Position numbers and translations under genes: made by a program. Positions 18,401 through 26,372 of a DNA stretch of 64,000 bases are shown piece after piece; within the stretch, counting starts at the first letter, position 1; each line of letters starts with the position of its first letter. The DNA comes from Gordonia westfalica (GTDB taxonomy: Bacteria > Actinomycetota > Actinomycetes > Mycobacteriales > Mycobacteriaceae): positions 62,001 through 126,000 of the forward strand of contig NZ_FNLM01000036.1 in the NCBI RefSeq assembly GCF_900105725.1, written 5' to 3'. Below the pieces are notes generated by a model that was not told the origin of the DNA, made no database searches, and worked only from the letters and a program-made list of their open reading frames with translations.

Positions 18401-18516
18401 TGCTGGGCACTGCAAGCTGGTGGCCGGGTGACATCGACCGCTTCCGGCGCGCCCCGGGACCATCGCAAAAGACACGCGGACGGACCCATGGGGATCTGAC
18501 AAGCGTCGGTCCCTGA
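15427..18516 (+). CDS. MmpL/RND-family transporter 1
   Basis: 1029 aa from ATG 15427 with GAGAGGA upstream. Two-fold RND layout: TM1 near residues 38-56, an extracytoplasmic loop, then a membrane block beginning DLVLITVATVLLIAVILLVVYRS that includes GAGVDYSVFLISRYHEG. The second long loop has coiled-coil repeats (ALADGARQLSNGVGALVDSN). The C-terminal membrane block contains VAVGADYNMLLVSRLREE. The two GADY/GVDY segments match proton-relay regions of MmpL proteins. It probably exports or flips a lipid made or modified by the adjacent oxidation genes. It closely resembles MmpL-2 along its whole length. Confidence 0.9.
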   Translation: MVSSSPIRTRSSRGGEKLGEYSPTLERVAWFTLRRKGIVTLVWLGAAIGLGLLFPQLESVVREQSVDPIPAGVPSFQTLDRMGASFDERGAKTTVFVVMENSAGLSDNTRDRYHVLVDTLRADDKHVIAVRDLLSDPLTASQALSKDKQAWYLPVGVTGTLGGPDTAEAVAAVRDTAERIFRDTETRVRVTGPPATFSDQLAVGESDLVLITVATVLLIAVILLVVYRSVFTALMPLLVVGMSLAVGRGVLSGLGELGMPVSQFTSMFMTVIIFGAGVDYSVFLISRYHEGIRAGNSPDAAIAHANATIGRVVLASAGTVALAFLAMAFAKLSVFNTLGPACAIAIAFAFLATVTLLPPVLSFAAKRGAGLPRRDLTRDYWRRVGVMVIRRPVPLLAISVVALIGLALVAATIQITYDDREGQPTDTGSNEGYALLNRHFPKDIIISEFLVVESENDMRTAQGLADLDQLASRVAQIPGVTRVIGVTRPTGEKLQQAQLSWQNDQIGTKITEETGDVQARKGDLAVLKTGSEQLAGGLALLEDQISSNLAPLSGLLDEVSSFGPQLDEYRPLVNQLASAAPTLRQFSQRAPELSQLARRAQSAADAVAPALSALEAPWCQQIAQCSALRAQTADIRALADDQSLARVANFAAQLGRVSAPGSTDMAQLQRSLQTLNSALQTIGGQDLGNRVSQLESGVGALADGARQLSNGVGALVDSNVQLLGGLAQVAAQLRAPAREIGDSDSATGFYLPADAFKDQQFSQAARQFISPDGKTVRYAVQTSYDPYSADAMTLANELSSVAENAMPNTTLEGGRASVAGFPAINADVQRLLSYDFKLLGIATLLIVGLILMLLLRAVVAPVYLLATVVLNYMAALGIGVLVLQHILGAGIAWPAPLVSFIVLVAVGADYNMLLVSRLREETRASVRVGVMRTVAYTGSVITSAGLIFAASMFGLMVGSIDVMVQIGFIIGVGLLLDTFLVRTLVVPALAVLLGTASWWPGDIDRFRRAPGPSQKTRGRTHGDLTSVGP

Positions 18517-18675
18517 ACTTCCCGACCATCCCGTCAACAGGTAAGGATCGGCATAGGGCATGACGCGGCACGGTCGCTCGTGATAGACGAATTGCGTCCG
18601 TACAACGCTAGACGGTATGGGTGACTCCACGGCGATGTGTTGGGGGTTGCGGGCCGGAGCCTCACGCACAGGGAC

Positions 18676-18876
18676 TGAACGACCCGAGGTTTTGTGCCGC
18701 CTCCATTGTGGGCTGGTCCTCGGGCCGAGGCCAGAGTAGTGGAGCGTTTCGAACTCGGTCGGGGGATCTGGCCGATACTCGAGTGCAGCCTGCTGTTGTT
18801 GTACCAGTCGACCCAACCAGCGGCCGCGAACTCGACGTCGGAGACGGTCTTGTACGGGCTGGAGTGGAAGATCGTG
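18676..18876 (-). mobile_element. C-terminal fragment of an IS-C-like IS3 element
   Basis: Starts with a terminal repeat (TGAACGACCCGAGG, then TTTTGTGCCGCCTCC) like the right end of the intact IS-C at 26795..28152. It then reads the orfB tail TIFHSSPYKTVSDVEFAAAGW and WVDWYNNSRLHSSIGQIP. A one-base frameshift follows before PTEFETLHYSGLGP. It joins abruptly to an IS256 transposase fragment at about 18876, so the present open frame across the joint is a chimera. The 160 bases between MmpL-1 and this fragment hold nothing recognisable. Confidence 0.8.
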
Positions 18877-19170
18877 GTCCCGCTGTACGCCGGCGGCATG
18901 ACGTTGCGCGATATCCAACACCATTTGGCCGCCACGATCGGCACCGATCTCTCGCACGAGACGATCTCCAAGATCTGCGACGAGGTCCTCGACGCGGTCG
19001 ACGAATGGCAGAACCGGCCGCTGGAGCCGTTGTGTCCCGTCATCTACCTCGACGCGCTGGTGGTGAACGTCAAAGACAGTTCTCATGCTCGAAACAAGCA
19101 CGCCCACATCGCTATTGGCGTCGACATGGCCGGCGTCAAGCATGTGCTGGGAATCTGGATACAGGCCGAA
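18877..19170 (+). pseudogene. IS256-family transposase fragment (middle part), cut by IS-A copy 1
   Basis: Reads LYAGGMTLRDIQHHLAATIG, then EVLDAVDEWQNRPLEPLCP and HVLGIWIQAE. It is nearly identical to residues ~145-240 of the transposase at 31390. It stops at QAE where IS-A begins; the continuation (EEGAKFWAGVCANLANRG) lies 29 kb away at 47623..48298. The target duplication CGAA (19167-19170) is repeated at the start of that distant half. The N-terminal ~145 residues are missing. Confidence 0.9.
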
Positions 19171-19229
19171 TGGCAGGTCCCCGATAACCGGTCCAGTCGG
19201 TCCTAGAGCGAGTTCTTACTTGCGGTCGG

Positions 19230-20063
19230 TCAGTCGATCTCGCAGCCCACGGGGTGGTGCTGGTGGGTGCATCGGGCAGCGTACTCGGCCGGGGTCTTGT
19301 AGCCCAGCGCTGAGTGGCGGTGTCGGTGGTTGTGGTCGTCTTTGAAGTCTTCGATGACCACGCGGGCCTCCAACAGGGTGGGCCAGCAGTTGCGGTTCAA
19401 ACACTCGTCGCGCAACCGGTTGTTGAACGACTCGATGAACCCGTTGTTCCACGGCGTGCCAGGCGGAATGTAGGAGATCCCCACCGACCCTGCACAGAAC
19501 GTCTGGAGGGCCTCAGAGATGAACTCAGGGCCGTTGTCCATGCGCAGCACCTTCGGTGGGCCACCCCAGATCGCGAAGGTCTTCTTCAACTCCTCGATCA
19601 ACCGGTCGGCGGCGATCGAGCGATCCACAATGTTGAGCAGCGACATCCGGGTGTGTTCATCGACCATGGACGCGATCTTGATCTTGTGTCCGTCGACAGT
19701 GGAGTCGAACTGAAAGTCCAATGCCCACACCACTTTCGGTGCGTCCGCGGTGACAATCGGCATCGACGCCTGGCCGGCCCGTTTACGCCGCGGCGCCCGG
19801 CGCACCTGCAATCCTTCTTCCTTCCACAGCCGGTGGACCTTCTTCTTGTTCACGGTGTCGCCTTCGTCGAAACGTAGCCAGGCCCACGCCCGACGGAACC
19901 CGTGGCGTGGGTTCTGACGGGCGTAGGTTCGTAGCTGCTGGCGCAGGCCAGCATCCGGGTCAGCCGGGGTGTGCGCTTGCGGCAGTTGACGATACGCTGA
20001 ACGAGCAAGCCCAACAACCTTGCACGCCTTGCGTTCTGACATGTTCATCACGTCTTTGAGCAT
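19230..20063 (-). CDS. IS-A copy 1 transposase orfB (DDE integrase)
   Basis: 277 aa from its first ATG. As an orfAB frameshift product it would begin further upstream with LSPTAKRAAIDMLKDVMNMS. It contains the HTH_21-like segment, then the rve catalytic core: WALDFQFDSTVDG (first Asp), RMDNGPEFISEAL (second Asp) and FIESFNNRLRDECLN (Glu). It differs from copy 2 by only a few residues (GQASMPIV against GQSSVPIV). Confidence 0.93.
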   Translation of the reverse strand: MLKDVMNMSERKACKVVGLARSAYRQLPQAHTPADPDAGLRQQLRTYARQNPRHGFRRAWAWLRFDEGDTVNKKKVHRLWKEEGLQVRRAPRRKRAGQASMPIVTADAPKVVWALDFQFDSTVDGHKIKIASMVDEHTRMSLLNIVDRSIAADRLIEELKKTFAIWGGPPKVLRMDNGPEFISEALQTFCAGSVGISYIPPGTPWNNGFIESFNNRLRDECLNRNCWPTLLEARVVIEDFKDDHNHRHRHSALGYKTPAEYAARCTHQHHPVGCEID

Positions 20064-20092
20064 GTCGATGGCGGCGCGTTTGGCGGTTGGGC

Positions 20093-20383
20093 TCAGAATT
20101 TTCCCTTGGCGATCTCCCGTAGCGCGTCCTTCTCCAACTCGGCATCGGCGAGCAGCCGCTTGAGCCGGCCGTTCTGCTCGCGCAGCTCCTTGAGCTCCTT
20201 GGCCGCGTCACCGTCCATGCCGCCGTACTGGCGGCGCCAGTTGTACAACGTCGCTGCCGACACCTCGAGGTCGGCGGCGATCTCCTCGCCGGTCTTGCCC
20301 TGCGCCGCCAACTCGTCAGCCCGGCGCAACTTGCGCACAATGTCCTCTGCCGAGTGGCGCTTGCGTCCTGCCATGATCCTCAT
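20093..20383 (-). CDS. IS-A copy 1 transposase orfA
   Basis: 96 aa. HTH_Tnp_1 domain (SAEDIVRKLRRADELAAQGK ... AATLYNWRRQYGG) followed by a leucine-zipper coiled coil (ELREQNGRLKRLLADAELEK) typical of IS3 orfA. It ends ALREIAKGKF; the GGGAAAA stretch before the stop is the expected -1 slippage site for the orfAB fusion. Confidence 0.92.
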   Translation of the reverse strand: MRIMAGRKRHSAEDIVRKLRRADELAAQGKTGEEIAADLEVSAATLYNWRRQYGGMDGDAAKELKELREQNGRLKRLLADAELEKDALREIAKGKF

Positions 20384-20456
20384 CGTCCCTTCTCTGCCCT
20401 CAACAGGGCAATCAGGACTCTAAAACAGACCGGACCGGTTCACGGGGGACACGCCA

Positions 20457-20697
20457 CCGCCGTACTGGGCCAGCCAGCGATGCCACGTGGACTCCGCGAC
20501 TTCGAGGTGCCGGCACACCTCGTCGAGTTCCTGACCAGCGGCGAGGAGCATATTGCCCTCGGCGAGCTTGCGGATGATCTGCTCCGGCGTGTGCCGGCGG
20601 CGCTTGTTCGATGTCATGACGTCGTTGATTCTTCCTGCTCGAACAATCGAGCAACAGAGTCCCACAACGACTGGACCACCCAGGAGGGCTCACCTCA
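20457..20697 (-). pseudogene. IS-B left end and N-terminal half of orfA
   Basis: IS3-family orfA start MTSNKRRRHTPEQIIRKLAE, then MLLAAGQELDEVCRHLEVAE and STWHRWLAQYGG, cut at GCGG by IS-A. The outer end (20697 reading inward: TGAGGTGAGCCCTCCTGGG) pairs imperfectly with the other IS-B end at 50595 (TGAGGGGGACCCGTTTGG). The remaining orfA and all of orfB are at 49585..50595. Confidence 0.9.
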
Positions 20698-20825
20698 CAA
20701 GCTAAGCGCTCGGTTCACGGGGAGGGCGGTAAGGCGCTGCGAATGGGTTAGATACGTCTCGCCCTCAGGGTTGATGCAGCCTTGCTGTATCGGGTAACAC
20801 CAGATGCAGGCGCGGTTACGGTATT

Positions 20826-21302
20826 CTAGTCGGCTTGAAGGAATCGAGTAATCAGGTCTGTGGCGGCGTCCGGGTCTCCGTGGTTCTGAAAGTGACTTAA
20901 GTCAACTTTCACGAACACGGCGTTCGCGGTGAAATACGCTTTCTTGCCTACTGTGCCGACCGCTTTGATGGAGAGTGCCCGAGCGGTGTTATCGACGACC
21001 GTGGCGACGAGGTGCACGGGTGTGTGCAGTGGCACTGGGTGTCGGTACTCGACGGTGAGTGTTCGAGTGACTGCAGGTGTGCGGGCGATCCACAGGGTGA
21101 ATCCCATGATGTCGTCGCAGGCTGCTGAGATGGCACCGCCATGGGCTAGGCCGGGTGCTCCTGATTGGCGTTCGTCGAAGGTTAGATCAGCGTAGACGTG
21201 GTCGTCATGCCTGTATACCTCGAGCTGGAGTCCGCTGGGGTTGTCGCTGCCACATCCCATACATGATGGCGAGTGCGCTGGTAGCCGCTGATCGAAGCCC
21301 AT
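20826..21302 (-). CDS. PaaI-type hotdog thioesterase 1
   Basis: 158 aa. Hotdog-fold signature GAPGLAHGGAISAACDDIMG (HGG loop with conserved acid), and strand segments TLTVEYRHPVPLHTPV and KKAYFTANAVFVKVDL. The N-terminal SPSCMGCGSDNPSGL is typical of the 4HBT/PaaI branch. It probably hydrolyses an acyl- or aryl-CoA thioester. It diverges from a TetR gene and is closely related to thioesterase 2 at 36248, which sits beside the mce operon; the pair may reflect an ancient duplication of a module. Confidence 0.88.
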   Translation of the reverse strand: MGFDQRLPAHSPSCMGCGSDNPSGLQLEVYRHDDHVYADLTFDERQSGAPGLAHGGAISAACDDIMGFTLWIARTPAVTRTLTVEYRHPVPLHTPVHLVATVVDNTARALSIKAVGTVGKKAYFTANAVFVKVDLSHFQNHGDPDAATDLITRFLQAD

Positions 21303-21410
21303 TGGGTGGTCCTCTCTGCGGTCCTCGTTCGGTGTTCGAGCACTCGCAGTTTCGTTCTGTTACCGACGGTATCGTTTGTGCTGTTGGTCTGGAGCGGGAA
21401 GTGGGCAAGG
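21303..21410. promoter_or_regulatory. Thioesterase 1 / TetR divergent promoter region
   Basis: 108 bases between opposite starts. It contains the perfect palindrome TACCG-A-CGGTA at 21361-21371, a candidate operator half-site pair. It does not resemble the 21-bp palindrome downstream of the TetR gene. Confidence 0.35.
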
Positions 21411-22019
21411 GTGGAGATCGCCGATATCGATGATGTGGACCCGAGGCGGGTTCGCTCGCGGGCGCGGTTGTTGGATGCTGCCGCGACCCTGCTCAGCAGC
21501 GGTGGGGTCGAAGCGGTCACCGTGGAGGCTGTAACCCGGCTATCTCGCGTAGCCCGCACCACGCTGTATCGACATTTTGAGAGCACCACGGACCTGGTGG
21601 CAGCAGCCTTCGAGCGGTTGTTGCCTCAGGTGGACAACCCTGAAACCTCGCAATCGATTCGCGATGACCTGGTCACATTGATGCAACGCCAGGCTGCTCT
21701 CATCGAACAGGCTCCGTTGCAGTTGACCACACTGGCTTGGTTGGCAATGGTTCCCAAGCAACCTGGCGAAGAACCAAACGCATTGGGGCCGTTGCGGATG
21801 CGCGTAGTCAACCAGTACCGAGAACCCTTTGATCGAGTGTTGACAAGTAGCGCGGCCGCCGCTGAACTCGACGATCCGGACTTGACCATGGCGATCACTC
21901 AGCTGGCAGGCCCTCTGGTCTTCGCCAAGCTCACCGGGATTCGCGCGATGGATGTCGCTGATCTCGAGCGCCTCGTCGATGACTTTCTTGCGGCGCACAG
22001 GCGGCGCCCGCCTACATAG
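21411..22019 (+). CDS. TetR-family regulator next to MmpL-2
   Basis: 202 aa from a GTG at 21411. The N-terminal DNA-binding domain is RSRARLLDAAATLLSSGGVEAVTVEAVTRLSRVARTTLYRHFESTTDLV, given here in overlapping parts: RARLLDAAATLLSSGG, VEAVTRLSRVARTTLYRHF and ESTTDLVAA. The C-terminal domain is helical and unassigned. Upstream reading-frame extension lacks any domain. The gene precedes MmpL-2 by 91 bp with a perfect palindrome between them, so local control of the transporter is likely. Confidence 0.85.
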   Translation: MEIADIDDVDPRRVRSRARLLDAAATLLSSGGVEAVTVEAVTRLSRVARTTLYRHFESTTDLVAAAFERLLPQVDNPETSQSIRDDLVTLMQRQAALIEQAPLQLTTLAWLAMVPKQPGEEPNALGPLRMRVVNQYREPFDRVLTSSAAAAELDDPDLTMAITQLAGPLVFAKLTGIRAMDVADLERLVDDFLAAHRRRPPT

Positions 22020-22038
22020 CCTCACCGCCTTCCACTTT

Positions 22039-22059
22039 TACGCTACAACTTGTAGCGTA
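22039..22059. promoter_or_regulatory. 21-bp perfect palindrome between TetR and MmpL-2
   Basis: Half-site TACGCTACAA (22039-22048), a central C, then its exact reverse complement (22050-22059). A further palindrome GTAGCGCTAC overlaps at 22057-22066. It lies ~50 bases before the MmpL-2 ATG, a position suited to repression of the transporter by the adjacent TetR protein. Confidence 0.7.
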
Positions 22060-22110
22060 GCGCTACCGATGGTTCCACTGTGGGCCAGATGAGTTGGTGA
22101 GGTACTGCGT

Positions 22111-25100
22111 ATGGTGGTCCATCGTCCCGATGACAAGCGCTTGGCAAGGCGGCCGTTGGTCGAGCGCAGCGAGTACAGCTCCACGTTGGGACGAATCGCG
22201 CGGTTCACTTTGACGCACAAGTCCCTGGTCATCGGGGTGTGGATAGCTGTCGGGGTGGTGTTGGCGGTGCTGTTTCCTCAGTTGGAGACGGTGGTGCGGC
22301 AGCAATCGGTAGATCCGATCCCTGCAGGGGTTCCGTCCTTTCAAGCTCTTGATCAAATGGGTGGCGCATTCGGGGAAAAGGGCGCTAAGACCACTGTCTT
22401 CGTGACCATGGAGAACCCGAATGGGCTTACAGAGGTCACGCGAGAGCGATACGACGCGTTGGTCCTACAGCTCCGTGAAAATTTTGACGATGTGCAATCG
22501 GTTCGTGACTTGCTGTCGGATCCGATCACTGCCCGCCAGGCGTTGAGTGAGGATGGCAAGGCCTGGTATCTGCCCGTCGGGGTCTCGGGGACCCTGGGCG
22601 GTCCGGCGGCGACTCATGCGGTGGAAACCGTCCGCGAAACCGCACGCCGGGTGTTTGAAGATACTGGTACCGCGGTTCATGTCACCGGACCCGCAGCCAC
22701 CTTCAGTGATCAGATCGTGAGTGCCGAGAGCGACCTGGTCGTGATCACTTTGGCCACAGTCGCGCTGATCGCCCTGATCTTGCTGGTGGTGTACCGATCG
22801 CTGTTCACAGCACTGGTGCCGTTGCTGGTGATTGGTGTCAGCCTTGGGGTGGGCCGCGGCGTCTTGTCCGCACTAGGTGAGCTCGGAATGCCGGTGTCTC
22901 AGTTCACCGTCGCATTCATGACGGTCATTCTGCTCGGGGCCGGGGTGGACTACTCAGTCTTTTTCATCAGCCGCTATCACGAGCGGTTGCGCCAAGGCGC
23001 GCCTACCGCGGATGCTCTTGTGGACGCTACAGCGACGATCGGACGGGTCATCTTGGCCTCGGCGGCGACGGTGGCACTGGCATTCCTGGCTATGGCGTTC
23101 GGCGAACTGAGCGTCTTTTCCACCTTGGGTCCGGCCTGCGCGATCGCGATCCTCATCGGGTTCCTCGCCACTGTCACCTTGCTGCCGCCGGTGCTGCAGT
23201 GGGCAGCCCGCTTCGGTTGGGGCAACCCCCGACGAGACCTCACGCGCAAGTACTGGAATCGCGTGGCGGTGCTTGTCGTCCGCCGCCCAGTCCCCCTTCT
23301 CGCTATAACGATGGTGGGGCTGATCGTGCTGAGCACGATCGCGATGGGTATCCACATCACCTATGACGACCGCCAGGGCCAACCCGCGACGACCGACAGC
23401 AACCAGGGATATGCGCTGCTTGACCGCCATTTCCCCACAGATGTGACGGTTGCTGAGTTTCTTGTGGTGGATGCGCCGATCGACCTACGCACCGCCAGCG
23501 GACTTGCCGACCTCGAGCAGATGGCTTCGCGGGTATCCCAAATTCCCGGGGTGACTCGCGTCATCGGCGTCACCCGCCCCACCGGCGACAAACTCGAACA
23601 GGCCGAGCTGTCGTGGCAGAACGGTCAGATCGGGGACCAGGTGGCAGGCGCCGTCGCAGACGGCCAGCAACGAAAAGGCGACCTCGAGCAGTTGCGCTCC
23701 GGTGCCAACCAGCTCGCCGACGGGCTGGCCCAACTCGACACCCAGCTACGCCTCAACCTGACGCCACTCGCCGGTATCCTCACCCAAGCAAGCACCGCCG
23801 GTCAACAAATCCAGCAGTACCAACCACTCCTGCGCCAGCTCGCCGCGTCCGCGCCCGCACTCGACCGCGCCTCACAGAACGCCCCACAACTTGCCGCCCT
23901 GACCCGCCAAACATCCGCGGCGCTGACAACAGTGACCTCAATCCTACCCCTCCTCGACTCAGCGCCCTGGTGCGCCCAAGTCCCCCAGTGCGCAACCCTG
24001 CGCGCACAGATTCGCGACCTCAACGCCACACTAGGGAGTGGACTGCTCGACCAGATCACCACCCTGTCAACACAACTCGCACAACTAGACACACCCCTCA
24101 CGACGGTCACCGACCAACTCACCGCAACCGTCAACTCCCTCAACTCCACCCTGAGCACCATCAACAACCAAGACCTGCCCGCTAAGATCACTCAACTCCA
24201 AACTGGCGTGAGTCAGCTCGCCGCAGGATCACGACAACTCGCCGACGGCGTGTCCGCGCTGATCGACAGCAACCTTCAGCAACTAGCCGGGATGGCCACC
24301 CTAGCCACGCAACTCCAAACCTCCGCCCGCGAAACCGCCGGAACAGACTCCGCGACCGGCTTCTACCTGCCACCTCAAGCCAACGCAGACCGCCGCTTTG
24401 TCGATGTCGCTCGCCAATTCGTCTCGCCCGACGGCCATACCGTGCGCTACGCAATACAAACCAGCTTCGACCCCTACAGCACCGAAGCCATACAACTGAC
24501 CAACACCATCACCGATGTTGCAAACGCCGCCAGACCGAACACCACCCTGGAGGACTCCCACATCGCAATCGCCGGATTCCCCGCCATCAACGCCGACCTG
24601 CAACGCCTACTCGCCGACGACTTTCAACTCCTGGCACTGGCAACCCTCATCATCGTCGGCCTGATCCTAATCCTTCTCCTCCGAGCACTCATCGCACCGC
24701 TGTATCTCCTAGGAACCGTCGTCCTCAACTACACCGCGGCACTGGGCATCGGCGTCCTAATCTTCCAACACATCCTCAAAACCGAGATCGCCTGGCCTGT
24801 ACCGCTATTGGCTTTCATAGTCCTCGTCGCCGTCGGCGCAGACTACAACATGCTGCTCATCTCTCGCCTACGCGAGGAATCCCAGAACAACATACGAATC
24901 GGCGTTCTACGAACCGTCACCAACACCGGATCGGTCATCACCTCGGCCGGCCTCATCTTCGCTGCCAGCATGTTCGGCCTCATGGCTGGCTCGATCTCCA
25001 TCATGACCCAAGTTGGACTGATCATCGGTATCGGACTACTGCTCGACACCTTTATAGTGCGCACCATCGTCGTGCCGGCCATCGCGACACTACTAGGCAA

Positions 25101-25134
25101 AACCAGCTGGTGGCCGAACAACGAAACCGTTTAA
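22111..25134 (+). CDS. MmpL/RND-family transporter 2
   Basis: 1007 aa, ATG 22111 preceded by GTGAGG. Same layout as MmpL-1: TM1 near residues 35-53, first membrane block with GAGVDYSVFFISRYHERL, a long second loop with heptad-like coiled coil (TQLQTGVSQLAAGSRQLADG), and a C-terminal block with VAVGADYNMLLISRLREE. Sequence similarity to MmpL-1 is high throughout. It may be controlled by the preceding TetR gene. The stop at 25132 lies one base before an IS end, so the downstream region was displaced by insertion. Transported lipid unknown. Confidence 0.9.
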   Translation: MVVHRPDDKRLARRPLVERSEYSSTLGRIARFTLTHKSLVIGVWIAVGVVLAVLFPQLETVVRQQSVDPIPAGVPSFQALDQMGGAFGEKGAKTTVFVTMENPNGLTEVTRERYDALVLQLRENFDDVQSVRDLLSDPITARQALSEDGKAWYLPVGVSGTLGGPAATHAVETVRETARRVFEDTGTAVHVTGPAATFSDQIVSAESDLVVITLATVALIALILLVVYRSLFTALVPLLVIGVSLGVGRGVLSALGELGMPVSQFTVAFMTVILLGAGVDYSVFFISRYHERLRQGAPTADALVDATATIGRVILASAATVALAFLAMAFGELSVFSTLGPACAIAILIGFLATVTLLPPVLQWAARFGWGNPRRDLTRKYWNRVAVLVVRRPVPLLAITMVGLIVLSTIAMGIHITYDDRQGQPATTDSNQGYALLDRHFPTDVTVAEFLVVDAPIDLRTASGLADLEQMASRVSQIPGVTRVIGVTRPTGDKLEQAELSWQNGQIGDQVAGAVADGQQRKGDLEQLRSGANQLADGLAQLDTQLRLNLTPLAGILTQASTAGQQIQQYQPLLRQLAASAPALDRASQNAPQLAALTRQTSAALTTVTSILPLLDSAPWCAQVPQCATLRAQIRDLNATLGSGLLDQITTLSTQLAQLDTPLTTVTDQLTATVNSLNSTLSTINNQDLPAKITQLQTGVSQLAAGSRQLADGVSALIDSNLQQLAGMATLATQLQTSARETAGTDSATGFYLPPQANADRRFVDVARQFVSPDGHTVRYAIQTSFDPYSTEAIQLTNTITDVANAARPNTTLEDSHIAIAGFPAINADLQRLLADDFQLLALATLIIVGLILILLLRALIAPLYLLGTVVLNYTAALGIGVLIFQHILKTEIAWPVPLLAFIVLVAVGADYNMLLISRLREESQNNIRIGVLRTVTNTGSVITSAGLIFAASMFGLMAGSISIMTQVGLIIGIGLLLDTFIVRTIVVPAIATLLGKTSWWPNNETV

Positions 25135-25247
25135 CGTACTCCTGGTTTAGTTCCCCAGTATCCGCGCGGGACTGTCGCTAGGGACTGCTGCACGGATAGG
25201 TGACATCTGATCTGGCTTGCCTTCGGGCGGTCGGGAAGGATGTAGCT

Positions 25248-25556
25248 GTGCCCAAGCCGTACCCCCAGGAGCTCCGAGACGATGCGATCCGGGTGGCTCG
25301 TGATCGTGGAGAAGGCGTCACGATCGAGCAGGTCGCCAACGACTTCGGTGTGCACCCGATGACGCTGCACAAGTGGATGCGACGCGCGAATATTGATGGG
25401 GGCCGCAGCCCTGGCGTGACCTCGACCGAGTCCGCTGAACTGCGCGAGGCCCGTAAGCGGATCCGCCTGCTTGAGCAGGAGAACGAGGTGCTGCGTCGAG
25501 CGGCGGCGTATCTATCGCAGGCGAACCTGCCGGGAAAAGGCTGTACCCGCTCGTGA
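25248..25556 (+). CDS. IS-D orfA
   Basis: 102 aa from GTG 25248. HTH_Tnp_1 (PYPQELRDDAIRVARDRGEG, VANDFGVHPMTLHKWMRRAN) and coiled coil (ELREARKRIRLLEQENEVLR). The reading frame is whole, but its orfB partner is broken, so the element is unlikely to move by itself. Confidence 0.85.
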   Translation: MPKPYPQELRDDAIRVARDRGEGVTIEQVANDFGVHPMTLHKWMRRANIDGGRSPGVTSTESAELREARKRIRLLEQENEVLRRAAAYLSQANLPGKGCTRS

Positions 25557-26372
25557 AAGAGCTCGCCGCCGACGGGATTGCCGTCGCGTGTCGTGTCGGG
25601 TACTTCAGCTCTCGCGCCAGCCCTACTACCGGTGGCTGGCCAGCCCGGTCACCAATGCCAAGCTGGCCGCGGCGTATCGGGCGAATGCCCTGTTCGATGC
25701 CCACCGCGAGGACCCGGAATTCGGCTACCGATTCCTCGCCGGGGAAGCCGCCACCGTGGGTGAGTCGATGGCCGAGCGGACCGCGTGGCGGATCTGCCGC
25801 GACAACGCCTGGTGGTCGGTGTTCGGCAAGAAGCGAGGTCGTAACGGCCGACGACCGGGACCACCAGTCCACGATGATCTGGTCCAGCGCGACTTCACCG
25901 CCGAGGAGCCACATCGGTTGTGGCTCACTGGTATCACCGAACACCACACCCGTGAGGGCAAGCTCTATCTGTGTGCAATCAAGGACGTGCACTCCGGGCG
26001 GATCGTCGGCTACAGCATCGATTCCCGGATGAAAGTCCCGACTGGCCGTGGCAGCGTTGCACAGCGCGCTGGCCCGTCGTGGTGAGGTGGCCGGCTGCAT
26101 CGTTCACTCGGATCGAGGGTCACAGCTCCGGTCGCGGAAATTCCTACACGCCTTGAATACTCACGGTCCAACGGGGTCGATGGGCAAGGTCGGGGCGTGA
26201 GGGGACAACGCAGCTATGGAGATCTTCTTCGCGCTCCTGCAACGCAACGTGCTCGACCGTCAACGCTGGGACACCCGTGAACAGCTACGGATCGCAATCG
26301 TCACCTGGATCGAACGGACCTACCACCGCCGGCGCCGGCCACCACATCGGCCGAGAATCAGACCCGGCGGCT
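25553..26372 (+). pseudogene. IS-D orfB, frameshifted and truncated
   Basis: Parts of an IS3 orfB in alternating frames: VKELAADGIAVACRV, then LSRQPYYRWLASPVTNAKL after a frame change near 25600. DFTAEEPHRLWLTGITEH follows, with a frame change after SRMK near 26035. AGCIVHSDRGSQ is next, then a stop where GAxGDNAAMEIFF is expected (about 26200). It ends with LQRNVLDRQRWDTREQLRIA and breaks off at about 26370. Not functional. Confidence 0.85.

Larger units (their letters stand above)
19171..20456 (-). mobile_element. IS-A copy 1, complete IS3-family (IS407-type) element, 1286 bp
   Basis: Ends TGGCAGGTCCCCGATAACCGG and, reversed, TGGCGTGTCCCCCGTGAACCGG form imperfect terminal repeats. Two overlapping-frame ORFs, orfA (20093..20383) and orfB (19230..20063 and upstream), are joined by a -1 frameshift near GGGAAAA. 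Left flank CGAA and right flank CCGC do not match each other. CGAA matches the reverse of TTCG left of copy 2, and CCGC matches GCGG right of copy 2. This is the mark of inversion between the copies. Four-base duplications are typical of the IS407 group. Confidence 0.95.

Noticed and set aside
15010..18516. Single 1168-residue DUF4873-MmpL fusion protein
   Set aside because: The join lies in non-family sequence after a C-run. Adding one C gives a normal DUF4873 end and stop, and MmpL-1 has its own ATG and ribosome site at 15427.
18694..19206. 170-residue open frame as a novel gene
   Set aside because: It is a chimera: an antisense read of an IS-C end joined to an IS256 transposase fragment and an IS-A end.
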